Assembly (NCBI GenBank): GCA_947492185.1
Contig: CANLMR010000004.1
Coordinates: 124,001-188,000, forward strand
DNA length: 64,000 nucleotides
Reading direction: 5' to 3'
Source: an uncultured Tenacibaculum sp.
GTDB lineage: Bacteria > Bacteroidota > Bacteroidia > Flavobacteriales > Flavobacteriaceae
In this document: piece by piece, positions 36,292-45,072 of the stretch
Layout of the letters: each line of letters opens with the position of its first letter
How positions within the stretch are numbered: position 1 is the stretch's first letter
Notes under the pieces: model-generated
The model's database searches: none
Seen by the model: the letters and a program-made list of their open reading frames with translations, nothing else
What the model was told of the DNA's origin: nothing
Made by a program: the position numbers and the translations under genes

Positions 36292-37437
36292 TTGAAAACA
36301 TTAGAAAAAATACAAGATTGTTTACTAGCAAATACCGAATTAAACGGTATTGGAATTAGTAATGGAATTTTAGGAAAATCTTTATTCTACTATTATAATT
36401 ACTTATATACTCAAGATCAACAATGGTTAGAATTATCAGTAAGTTTAATAGAAGAGTCTTTGGAAATGCTTTCAACTGATTATTCAAGTATTTCTCCACA
36501 AAACGATATTATTGAAGCAGGAATTTATCTTAACTTTTTATATAAAAATCAAGTTTTATCTGATGAAGTAGAGTTTATTTTAAATGATTTTGAAGAATTA
36601 ATAGATGAGATTTTTACCACCCGATTAAAAGACGAAAATTTAGATGGCATTACCGGAGTTTTTGCCCCATTACAATTCTATTTATCGTCTGAAAAAAAGT
36701 GTAAAGAAAAATTAGACCAAGTATTTAAGTTAGTAGAACAAAAAGCTATTGAAAATGAAAATCAGGTGTATTGGTTATTTGATTTAAGATCACTTGAAAA
36801 TTCTTATGTAGAATTAGGTTACAATCATGGCCTTGCTGGAGTGATTTCTTTTTTAATTGAATGTTATGGTTATAATGTTAATAAAGAAGAATGTAAGAAT
36901 TTAATTTCAAAAGGGCTTAATTTTTTAGAGAGACATCTTGATAGAGAGGGGACGTGTTGGTTCCCACAAACCGCAAATAAAAATAACAAACTTCAATACC
37001 ACAACTTATCATATGGTGATTTAGGTATAGGTTATACTTTTTATAAGGCTGGAGAAGTATTAAAAAATTCTTATTGGACTTCTTTAGGGATAGAAATCCT
37101 TGAAAATGCTGCAGAATATAAAGATGATAATGAAAGTTATATCAGAGATGCGAATATGATCTACGGAGCGTCAGGTTTATACGCATTTTTCGATATGATG
37201 TATCGTTTAACATCAAAAAATATTTTCAAAGCATCAAAAGATTATTGGTATCTAAAAATCTTAGAGAAAGGAAATAATAATACGGTTTGGGCCGGATATA
37301 ACACATATTATAATGGTATTTATGATTTTGCTCAATTAGGAATTTCTCAAGGAATTCTAGGAATAGGATTAACTCTATTATGCAAAGAATTAGATATCAA
37401 AAATGAATATCTAAACTTTTTAAACTTCAAAAAATGA
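36292..37437 (+). CDS. LanC-like protein lacking the zinc ligands
   Basis: 381 residues from a TTG start; no ATG is available in frame before residue 59. The LanC alpha/alpha barrel repeats are visible, including GYNHGLAGVISFL with the conserved His179. At the zinc sites, the usual WCYGxxG is NLSYGDLG (Ser240) and the usual CHGxSG is MIYGASG (Ile290-Tyr291). All three zinc ligands are therefore replaced. It is unlikely to catalyse thioether formation itself and may be a scaffold, leader-binding or regulatory partner of the next gene. Its end overlaps LanC 2 by four bases (ATGA). Confidence 0.85.
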   Translation: MKTLEKIQDCLLANTELNGIGISNGILGKSLFYYYNYLYTQDQQWLELSVSLIEESLEMLSTDYSSISPQNDIIEAGIYLNFLYKNQVLSDEVEFILNDFEELIDEIFTTRLKDENLDGITGVFAPLQFYLSSEKKCKEKLDQVFKLVEQKAIENENQVYWLFDLRSLENSYVELGYNHGLAGVISFLIECYGYNVNKEECKNLISKGLNFLERHLDREGTCWFPQTANKNNKLQYHNLSYGDLGIGYTFYKAGEVLKNSYWTSLGIEILENAAEYKDDNESYIRDANMIYGASGLYAFFDMMYRLTSKNIFKASKDYWYLKILEKGNNNTVWAGYNTYYNGIYDFAQLGISQGILGIGLTLLCKELDIKNEYLNFLNFKK

Positions 37438-38615
37438 TAACACAAGAAAAAATGACTATAGATAAAATCGTAAATGATTATAACTCAAAAATTTTGTCCT
37501 ATCCAATTAAAGAATTATCAGGGGGTTTAGTTCAAGGTAAATTAGGTGTTCTTTACTATTTGATGTTTGTATACTTAGATACTAAGAAGGTAGTTTACTT
37601 TGACAAAATTACAGATATTCTTATTGATATTTTTAATTCTCTACAAAATCCAGAAGGAAACGATTTATTAAATGATTCTTCTTATGCTGAAGGAATTTCT
37701 GGTTTAGGTTTTGTAATTGCTACATTAATTGAAAATGATTTATTAGATGAAGAGTATAATGAGCAAATTCCTGTTTTAAGTCAGATTGCATATGAATATG
37801 CTTCAAAAATGATTGATATTGATAATTATGATTTTTTACATGGATCAATCGGTATATTATTATTTTTTTTAAAGGTAAAAAATAAAGACTTATTCAATGG
37901 AATAGTTGATAAACTTCATCAAAAAACTAAAGAGTCAGTAATGCTTTTTAGTACAGTTTCGGATAACCCTTATATAAGTGATATTAATTTCGGTTTTCCA
38001 CATGGTTATTTATCTACAATTAAAATATTACATGATGCTAAGAAAGTATTTGGAGAGAATGAAGTATATAATGTAATTATAGATAAATGCATTACTAAAA
38101 TCATGAAACATATTAATACCAGTTACGAAGTAGATGGTATACACATTTTTAAACCCCATAAAGTTTACATAGATGAAGGTAAGTTAATCGAGCATCAAAA
38201 TAATCGTTTAGCATGGTGTAATAGCGATTTAAGCTTGATTTTCTTACTTTCTAAAATGGATTTAGGATCAGAAAATAGTCAATTTAATGAGTTGATAGAA
38301 CTTATAGGAGAGAATGTAATCAAAAGAAAAGACATGAAGGTTACAGGAATAGAAAACCATCATTGGTGTCATGGATCTTCTGGAGTTGCTCAAATGTTTT
38401 CTGAATTGCATAAACTCTTAGGAGAGGATAAATATTTAGATGCAAATAATTACTGGGTAAATAGAACTGTTCAATATTTAAAGGAAGAATTATTGAATGA
38501 CCTTACAGAAAGAGACATGTCTTTATTCTATGGAAAATTAGGAGCATTACTCGTACTTCAATCATATCAAAAGGATTTTCCAATTCAATGGAAAGAAGTC
38601 TTTTTAATCAACTAA
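37434..38615 (+). CDS. Lanthionine cyclase LanC
   Basis: 393 residues. Zinc enzyme adding Cys thiols to dehydroalanine or dehydrobutyrine to close thioether rings. Ligands are in place: AWCNSD (Cys262) and HHWCHGSSG (Cys312, His313), with FPHG (His190) at the active-site position. Barrel repeat turns such as LHGSIGILLFF and FYGKLGALLVLQS are present. It is the only cyclase in the cluster that looks competent. Translationally coupled to the degenerate paralogue upstream and followed ten bases later by the flavin oxidoreductase. Confidence 0.9.
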   Translation: MITQEKMTIDKIVNDYNSKILSYPIKELSGGLVQGKLGVLYYLMFVYLDTKKVVYFDKITDILIDIFNSLQNPEGNDLLNDSSYAEGISGLGFVIATLIENDLLDEEYNEQIPVLSQIAYEYASKMIDIDNYDFLHGSIGILLFFLKVKNKDLFNGIVDKLHQKTKESVMLFSTVSDNPYISDINFGFPHGYLSTIKILHDAKKVFGENEVYNVIIDKCITKIMKHINTSYEVDGIHIFKPHKVYIDEGKLIEHQNNRLAWCNSDLSLIFLLSKMDLGSENSQFNELIELIGENVIKRKDMKVTGIENHHWCHGSSGVAQMFSELHKLLGEDKYLDANNYWVNRTVQYLKEELLNDLTERDMSLFYGKLGALLVLQSYQKDFPIQWKEVFLIN

Positions 38616-38625
38616 AAAACAAAAC

Positions 38626-39579
38626 ATGGAAAATATTAAAATAGGTCTTATTGATTTAGGTCAAAGAGACGATGCAACAAGTTTAGAAATTGTAGAACAA
38701 TTAATTGAATATGCAGTAGAGGCAGATTCAGCAGGGTTTAATAGGTTTTGGTTAGCAGAACATCATTATGCACATGTTAAAAATCATCCATATACAAATC
38801 CAGATATTTTATTACCAATCTTAGCTGGAATGACAGATCAAATTAAAGTTGGTTCAGCTGGGGTTTCATTATCACTTTATTCTCCTTACACGGTTACTTG
38901 CAATTACAAGCTATTATCTAATTTATATCCTAATAGAATCGATTTAGGTTTATCAAAAGGCTTACCAGATAGTAAAAAGATTGCAGAATTAGCACATCCT
39001 GAATTAACAAGGAAAACAAACAGAGAAATTTTTAATAATAATCTAGAAGTTATTTCTGATTTATTAGAAAATGAAGATGATAATTTAAATAATAATCAAA
39101 TATTAATTCCACCATATAAAGGAACAAAACCAAAACTATGGTATTTATCTACTTCTTTTAATAGTTATAAGGAAGCTATAAAATATAAAACAAATTACTG
39201 TGTTTCTCTTTTTCACAATTTCGGACAATCAAAGGAATTTGATAAACAACAAATAGATTCTTTTAAACAAGAGTATTATGCTGCTCATGGAGAATATCCT
39301 AAGATAGTGATTTCACTAGCTTTTTATATGGCTGAAACCATAGAAGAAGCGCAATTTAAAGTAAATGAAATGACTGAATATGCTAGAAGTCTTTCCTCTG
39401 AAGCTTTTATAATTGAACCAGTTACTGCAGACGAATTAAAAGAAATAACTCAAAAATATTACGATGAATATGGTTTAGATGAGTTTGTGTTTTATGATGT
39501 TGCTGGAACACATAAAGAAAAACTTCATAATCTTCATGCTATTGCAGAAAAATTCCAAATGTTAACACCAGTATATTAA
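38626..39579 (+). CDS. Luciferase-like (LLM) flavin-dependent oxidoreductase
   Basis: 317 residues. TIM-barrel monooxygenase family: the N-terminal IKIGLIDLGQRDDATSLEI, the FWLAEHHYAHVKNHPYTNPD signature near residue 42, VGSAGVSLSLYSPYTV near 85 and RIDLGLSKG near 105. In RiPP clusters, luciferase-like flavoenzymes (LanJ_C group) are known to reduce dehydroalanine or dehydrobutyrine to D-amino acids, and that is the most economical role here. An oxidation of Cys or Trp in the core is the alternative. Embedded in the lan operon between lanC and lanB. Confidence 0.83.
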   Translation: MENIKIGLIDLGQRDDATSLEIVEQLIEYAVEADSAGFNRFWLAEHHYAHVKNHPYTNPDILLPILAGMTDQIKVGSAGVSLSLYSPYTVTCNYKLLSNLYPNRIDLGLSKGLPDSKKIAELAHPELTRKTNREIFNNNLEVISDLLENEDDNLNNNQILIPPYKGTKPKLWYLSTSFNSYKEAIKYKTNYCVSLFHNFGQSKEFDKQQIDSFKQEYYAAHGEYPKIVISLAFYMAETIEEAQFKVNEMTEYARSLSSEAFIIEPVTADELKEITQKYYDEYGLDEFVFYDVAGTHKEKLHNLHAIAEKFQMLTPVY

Positions 39580-39586
39580 AATAAGT

Positions 39587-42500
39587 ATGGAAAACTTCAA
39601 TCATATCAATCGTTTTATTTTAAGAACACCATATAACAGTGTTAATCAGTTTTCAGAACTTCCTACCACTTCTGAAGAAACAATCGAGTTTGTAAAAGAT
39701 TTGTTTAATGATGAAGTTTTCAAAGAATCTGTTTTTTTGGCGTCTCCAGATTTATTTTATGAATGGAAAAGATCTATTTCTGATGGAGAATTAAGTGCTG
39801 AAAAACAATTAAAATTAGCGTTATCCATTATCAAGTATTATATAAGATCTACAACTAGATGTACTCCATTCGGATTGTTCTCTGGTTATACTGAAATACT
39901 TCATAAACAAGAGAGTCAAAAACCAGGTTTAGAAAGGTTTACTGGGTTGGATTTAGATTTTCTTTATACACTATTACATAAATTAAATAAAGAAGTAACT
40001 GTAAGAAATATTGTAAAATTTTCTCCTAATTCATCTATTTACAGCTTAGGGGAAAATTATAGATATGCTGAATACACTTTAATTAAAAATAAAAGATCGT
40101 ACACATTAGTAGAAATAGAAGCTAATGAGGTTTTAGAATTAATTTATAAGGTAACACAAAAAGAAGCACAAAGCTTAAGTCAATTAGTAGAGTTATTAGT
40201 CTACTCAATAGAAAATATTACAGAGGATGAAGTAATAGTTTATATTAACTCATTAATAGACGCACAGTTTTTAGTTAGTGATTTAGATATTTGTATCAAT
40301 GGAAATTCTCCATTAGAACAAATTGTTACTTATTTCGAAACAAACGTTATAAACAAAACGGATAACCCAGAACTATTAAGTTATTATCAATTACTTCTAA
40401 AGTTAAAAGAGAAATTAGCAAATTTAGATACTACTATTGTTGGGAATCCAATTTCTGTTTATGAAGAGATTTTTTCAATAGCGAAAGAATTTAATTTTTC
40501 ATTCGATAAAAAATACTTTATAAACACGAACTTAAGAAAGAATTTAACAAAAGAGAATTACGATTTAACTTCTAAAGAAATCTCCGATATTAAAAAAGCT
40601 ATAACCGCTTTATCTCGATTTAGTACTAAAAAAGAAAATATAAACCTTAACGAATTCAAAAAGTCCTTTTATAAAAGATACGAAGATAAAGAGGTACCAT
40701 TATGTATTGCGTTAGATAATGAAATTGGTGTAGGGTATTTACAAGAACATTCAGACGCTAGTAACTTTTCTTCTTTAATAGATGATATAAAACTTAAAGG
40801 TCATGAATCAGAAGAAATAAAACTTACTTACCATAATAAAATTCATAAATTTTGGACAGACCAACTCTCTAGAGCAAGAAATAAGAATGAAAAAGTAATT
40901 GATCTAAAAACAATCAACTTATCTGATTTTCCAATTAATACTGGCCAATTGTCTCAGTCATTTTATACAATGATTAATAAGTATAAAGAAAATGTTTCTA
41001 TTGAAGTTGTTGGTGGTACGGGAGCATTAAATTTAATAGGTAGATTCTCAAGTTTAGATGCTTCATTAACTGATTTGTTTAATGAAGTAAATATAAAAGA
41101 GGAAATAGAAGGAGATGAAGTTCTTGTTGAATTATTACATGTTCCAGATAATAGATCAGGAAATATATTACTAAGAAATATAGATCGCAAACATGAAATT
41201 ACTTTTTTAACTAAAGGAAGTAATAACGCAAAACATATATCAATAGATGATATTTATGTGAGTGTAAAGCAAAACAAAATTGTTTTACGTAGCAAAACTT
41301 TAAATAAGAAGATTAAAGTTGTAAATACTACGGCACATAATTTTCAATACAATGCACTTCCTATATATCAGTTTTTAGGAGAGCTACAAATGCAAGATAG
41401 CAATCCATCATTAAGTTTAAATTTAGGGAGTGTTAACTACAAAACATTTAAATCTAGACCAAGAATTTCTTATGGGAGTATTATTCTTTCACCAGCAAAA
41501 TGGAATTTCTCTATTGAAGAAATATCTCACTGCTTTGAAAATAATCAGTTGAATAATTCTAAACTAAAAGACTTTTTAAAACAACAAGAAATACCAAGAT
41601 ATGTATGTATAAGGGAACAACAAGATCATACGTTTTGGATTGATTTAGAAAATGATTTTATGTATACTTTTTTAGCAGAAAGTATAAAGAAGAAAAAACA
41701 ATTAATATTAGAAGAACTTCTTGTTGATTCTATAAATGCTGAAGAAGAAGTTTATAATTCAGAATATATTATTCCATTTTTTAAAGAGAATAAAAAAACA
41801 AGAAAAGTTTCTTTTCCAAAGATTTCTCAAAAAAGAACTTTCACACCAGGTGAAGAGTGGTTGTATTTTAAATTATATACAGGAACTAAAACAGGAGGTA
41901 AAGTTTTACAAGATGTAATAGATCCTTTAGTTCATAATTTAAAAGAAAACGGATTAATAGAGAAATGGCATTTTATCAGATTCAGAGATCCAGATTTTCA
42001 TATAAGATTACGCTTTTTAGTAAAAGACAATGCAGTTAATAATAGTAAAATTATTGAAAAATTAAATCAAGCTATTAAATCTTACGTAGACACTTATGCA
42101 ATATGGAAGGTAGAAATATCTACTTATAATCGCGAGTTAGAAAGATATGGCGATGAATTGATTATACCTTCAGAATCTGTATTTCATAGTGATAGTGATT
42201 TAGTTCTCAAGATATTAAATCTTGCCAAAAACACAAGTTCAGAAGTTTCTTGGTTACCAATCTTAAAAACCATAGATAACTTATATGAAATACATCAATT
42301 CTCTTTAGAAGAAAAAGCAAACCATATCAATGGATTGTATGATGCCTTTTTAAAAGAATTCAATGGAGATAAAACTCTAAAAAAGCAAATAGAAGCTAAG
42401 TTTAGAAAGTTTAAAAATGATATAGCTTTCTTAATGGAAGATTCATCCACTAAAATTGCTGAGGTGTTAGAAAATCACAATGAAAAACTATATAAAGATT

Positions 42501-42694
42501 TAGGAGAAAATAGTAATCAATTAATTAAGCAAATGAAATCTAATATAACTAGCTATATCCATATGCATGTGAATAGATTTTCAATTACAAATCCAAGAAT
42601 GCATGAATTGGTGTTTTATGGATTACTATCAAAATATTATAAAATGAGACTAGGAAAAGAAAAGCATGTTCAACCAAAAGCACTAACAATATGA
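39587..42694 (+). CDS. Lantibiotic dehydratase LanB (full length)
   Basis: 1035 residues. Glutamyl-tRNA-dependent dehydratase that turns Ser and Thr of the core into Dha and Dhb. The N-terminal glutamylation domain begins FILRTPYNSVNQFSEL and has RCTPFGLFSGYTE near residue 96. The C-terminal elimination (SpaB_C) domain starts near 755 with EEWLYFKLYTG, then WHFIRFRDPDFHIRLRFL. Both domains are in one chain, unlike the split LanB of the related pinensin system as I recall it. The last codon overlaps the exporter start (ATGA). Confidence 0.93.
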   Translation: MENFNHINRFILRTPYNSVNQFSELPTTSEETIEFVKDLFNDEVFKESVFLASPDLFYEWKRSISDGELSAEKQLKLALSIIKYYIRSTTRCTPFGLFSGYTEILHKQESQKPGLERFTGLDLDFLYTLLHKLNKEVTVRNIVKFSPNSSIYSLGENYRYAEYTLIKNKRSYTLVEIEANEVLELIYKVTQKEAQSLSQLVELLVYSIENITEDEVIVYINSLIDAQFLVSDLDICINGNSPLEQIVTYFETNVINKTDNPELLSYYQLLLKLKEKLANLDTTIVGNPISVYEEIFSIAKEFNFSFDKKYFINTNLRKNLTKENYDLTSKEISDIKKAITALSRFSTKKENINLNEFKKSFYKRYEDKEVPLCIALDNEIGVGYLQEHSDASNFSSLIDDIKLKGHESEEIKLTYHNKIHKFWTDQLSRARNKNEKVIDLKTINLSDFPINTGQLSQSFYTMINKYKENVSIEVVGGTGALNLIGRFSSLDASLTDLFNEVNIKEEIEGDEVLVELLHVPDNRSGNILLRNIDRKHEITFLTKGSNNAKHISIDDIYVSVKQNKIVLRSKTLNKKIKVVNTTAHNFQYNALPIYQFLGELQMQDSNPSLSLNLGSVNYKTFKSRPRISYGSIILSPAKWNFSIEEISHCFENNQLNNSKLKDFLKQQEIPRYVCIREQQDHTFWIDLENDFMYTFLAESIKKKKQLILEELLVDSINAEEEVYNSEYIIPFFKENKKTRKVSFPKISQKRTFTPGEEWLYFKLYTGTKTGGKVLQDVIDPLVHNLKENGLIEKWHFIRFRDPDFHIRLRFLVKDNAVNNSKIIEKLNQAIKSYVDTYAIWKVEISTYNRELERYGDELIIPSESVFHSDSDLVLKILNLAKNTSSEVSWLPILKTIDNLYEIHQFSLEEKANHINGLYDAFLKEFNGDKTLKKQIEAKFRKFKNDIAFLMEDSSTKIAEVLENHNEKLYKDLGENSNQLIKQMKSNITSYIHMHVNRFSITNPRMHELVFYGLLSKYYKMRLGKEKHVQPKALTI

Positions 42695-44925
42695 AATTTA
42701 TACCGCAACACGATCAAATGGATTGTGGTCCTGCTTGTATTGCAATGATCACAAAAATGTATGGAAAAGATTATCCATTACAATATTTAAGAGATGTTTC
42801 TCATATATCTAAAGAAGGTGTAAGTTTAATGAGCATCTCAGATGCTGCAGAAAAAATAGGTTTTGAAACATATCCAAGTTTATTGTCTATTGATGTATTA
42901 TTAGAAGAAGGAACATTACCATGTATTCTTCATTGGAATAAAAATCATTTCGTAGTACTTCATGATGTGAAGAAAAATATTTTTACTGGAAAAAATAGTT
43001 TTAAAGTAGCAGATCCGTCACATGGTTTAATAACGTTATCTGAAGAAGAATTTGCAAAATCATGGTGTTCTCAAGAAGATAAAGGTATTGTATTATTTCT
43101 TTCTCCAACAGAAAAGTTTGACGAGATAGAACCACCAAAAATGAATAAGCTTACCATTTCATATTTGTTAAATTATTTAAAGCCATTTAAAAAGCAGGTT
43201 GCTTTTATGTTTAGTATGCTTTTAATTGGAAGTTTATTAACATTAGTATTTCCTTTTTTAACTCAAAATCTTATTGATAAAGGAGTTACAGTAGGAGATA
43301 TGAATATGATTACACTAATTCTTTTAGCTCAACTGGGACTTTTTCTAGGAGCAATAACTATACAAATTATACGGAATTCACTCACATTGTATGTGGGTAC
43401 TAAACTGAGTATAAACATTATCTCAGATTTTTTAAAGAAAACTCTTCAACTACCCATTAAGTTTTTTGATTCTAAAATGGTAGGAGATTTTAATCAACGA
43501 ATTAATGATAACGAGCGTATTGAAGAGTTTTTAACGTCTCAAAGTCTAGTTACTGTATTTTCAATAATGACCTTCTCTGTGTTCTTTGGGGTTTTATGGT
43601 ACTATGATTTCACAATACTTGCTGTGTATTTAGCATTAACAGTATTTTCTATAGGATGGTCTTACTATTTCTTAAGGAAAAGAAGAATGTTAGATTACTT
43701 TAAATTTCAACAGAGAGCAGAAAACCAAGACTCCATTCTAGAAATTATTAATGGAGTTTCTGAAATGAAGTTAAATCAGTTTGAAGAGTTTAAACGTAAA
43801 GCTTGGGTTAAAATTCAAAATAAGCTGTTTAAAACCAACTTAAGAATCTTAAAAATTGATCAGATTCAAGTTTCTGGTTATGAATTCTTAAATCAACTAA
43901 AAAACATCTTAGTTACGTTTTTAGCTGCAATGTATGTTGTAAAAGGACAAATGACTTTAGGAGAGTTATTAAGTATCTCTTATATAATAGGTCAAATGAA
44001 TTCTCCTGTGAATCAATTAATAGATTTCTTTAGATCTTTACAAGATGCAAAATTGAGCTTAGAACGTCTAAATGAAGTGCAGCATCATCCTGAGGAAGAA
44101 ACTGTATTTATAGATGAAAAAGGAGAAGAATCTCCGATGAGAACTTTAAAAATTGGTGAGAGTATTTTCGTTAATAATGGAATTCAAAAAGGAATTCGAT
44201 TTAAAAATTTATCATTTCAATACGAAGGCCCTAAATCTCCTTTTATTCTTAAAGATATTAGTATGTTAATTCCCGAAGGAAAAGTAACAGCTATAGTAGG
44301 AGCGAGTGGTAGTGGTAAAACAACATTGTTAAAGTTATTACTTCGTTTTTATGATCCGACATTGGGAACCATACATTATAATTATGACGATATTTTAAGT
44401 TTATCACCTAGAAGTATTAGAGAAAATTGTGGAGTAGTAATGCAGGATGGTTATATATTTTCTGATACAATAGAAAGAAATATAGCAACAGGAGATGAAG
44501 AAATAAATTATGAAAAATTAATAAATGCGGTTAGGATTGCTAATATTGAAGAGTATATTATGTCTTTACCATTACAGTTGAAAACAAAAATTGGTGCTGC
44601 TGGAAATGGAATCTCAGGAGGACAAAAGCAACGAATTTTAATTGCCAGAGCAGTATATAAAAACCCGCATTACATATTTTTTGATGAAGCAACAAGTGCA
44701 TTAGATGCCGAAAACGAAAAAATAATTCATGACAATTTGCAAGAATTTTTTAAAGATAGAACAGCAGTTGTTATCGCTCATAGACTTTCAACTGTAAAAA
44801 ATGCAGATCAAATCATTGTACTTAAAAATGGAGAGATAGTAGAGCATGGTAATCATAAAACACTAGTAGAAAATAAAGCAGACTATTTTAATTTGGTAAA
44901 AAACCAATTAGAATTAGGAAATTAA
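42691..44925 (+). CDS. Peptidase-containing ABC transporter (C39, LanT-like)
   Basis: 744 residues. The N-terminal C39 peptidase (about 1-130) has the catalytic Cys12 in QMDCGPAC and the His in NKNHFVVLHDV, cleaving after Gly-Gly or Gly-Ala. A six-helix membrane domain follows (about 165-440). The nucleotide-binding domain (about 500-740) has Walker A VGASGSGKTTLL, signature ISGGQKQRI and Walker B IFFDEATSALD. It removes the leader and exports the peptide across the inner membrane. No HlyD adaptor or TolC-like protein accompanies it in the cluster. Last gene of the operon, with a terminator 38 bases later. Confidence 0.93.
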   Translation: MKFIPQHDQMDCGPACIAMITKMYGKDYPLQYLRDVSHISKEGVSLMSISDAAEKIGFETYPSLLSIDVLLEEGTLPCILHWNKNHFVVLHDVKKNIFTGKNSFKVADPSHGLITLSEEEFAKSWCSQEDKGIVLFLSPTEKFDEIEPPKMNKLTISYLLNYLKPFKKQVAFMFSMLLIGSLLTLVFPFLTQNLIDKGVTVGDMNMITLILLAQLGLFLGAITIQIIRNSLTLYVGTKLSINIISDFLKKTLQLPIKFFDSKMVGDFNQRINDNERIEEFLTSQSLVTVFSIMTFSVFFGVLWYYDFTILAVYLALTVFSIGWSYYFLRKRRMLDYFKFQQRAENQDSILEIINGVSEMKLNQFEEFKRKAWVKIQNKLFKTNLRILKIDQIQVSGYEFLNQLKNILVTFLAAMYVVKGQMTLGELLSISYIIGQMNSPVNQLIDFFRSLQDAKLSLERLNEVQHHPEEETVFIDEKGEESPMRTLKIGESIFVNNGIQKGIRFKNLSFQYEGPKSPFILKDISMLIPEGKVTAIVGASGSGKTTLLKLLLRFYDPTLGTIHYNYDDILSLSPRSIRENCGVVMQDGYIFSDTIERNIATGDEEINYEKLINAVRIANIEEYIMSLPLQLKTKIGAAGNGISGGQKQRILIARAVYKNPHYIFFDEATSALDAENEKIIHDNLQEFFKDRTAVVIAHRLSTVKNADQIIVLKNGEIVEHGNHKTLVENKADYFNLVKNQLELGN

Positions 44926-44962
44926 AGATAGTAGCAAGGTGAAAATTTTGAAATTGAAAAAG

Positions 44963-44992
44963 AAGGCGGGACGAGAGTCTCGCTTTTTTTAT
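44963..44992 (+). terminator. Terminator of the lanthipeptide operon
   Basis: AAGGCGGGAC (44963-44972) pairs with GTCTCGCTTT (44977-44986, two G-T pairs) across GAGA, then a long T run. Confidence 0.75.
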
Positions 44993-45047
44993 TGAGTTTA
45001 CTAAGGAAATAAGTTAGAATTAAGTTTCCTGATTTTTAAAAAGGAGG

Positions 45048-45055
45048 TAATTTTG
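45048..45055 (+). promoter_or_regulatory. Candidate -7 promoter element of the decarboxylase gene
   Basis: TAATTTTG (TAnnTTTG) 17 bases before the ATG, just after an AGGAGG run that would be outside the transcript if this element is used. Confidence 0.4.
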
Positions 45056-45072
45056 TAGCAAATTAAAAACTC

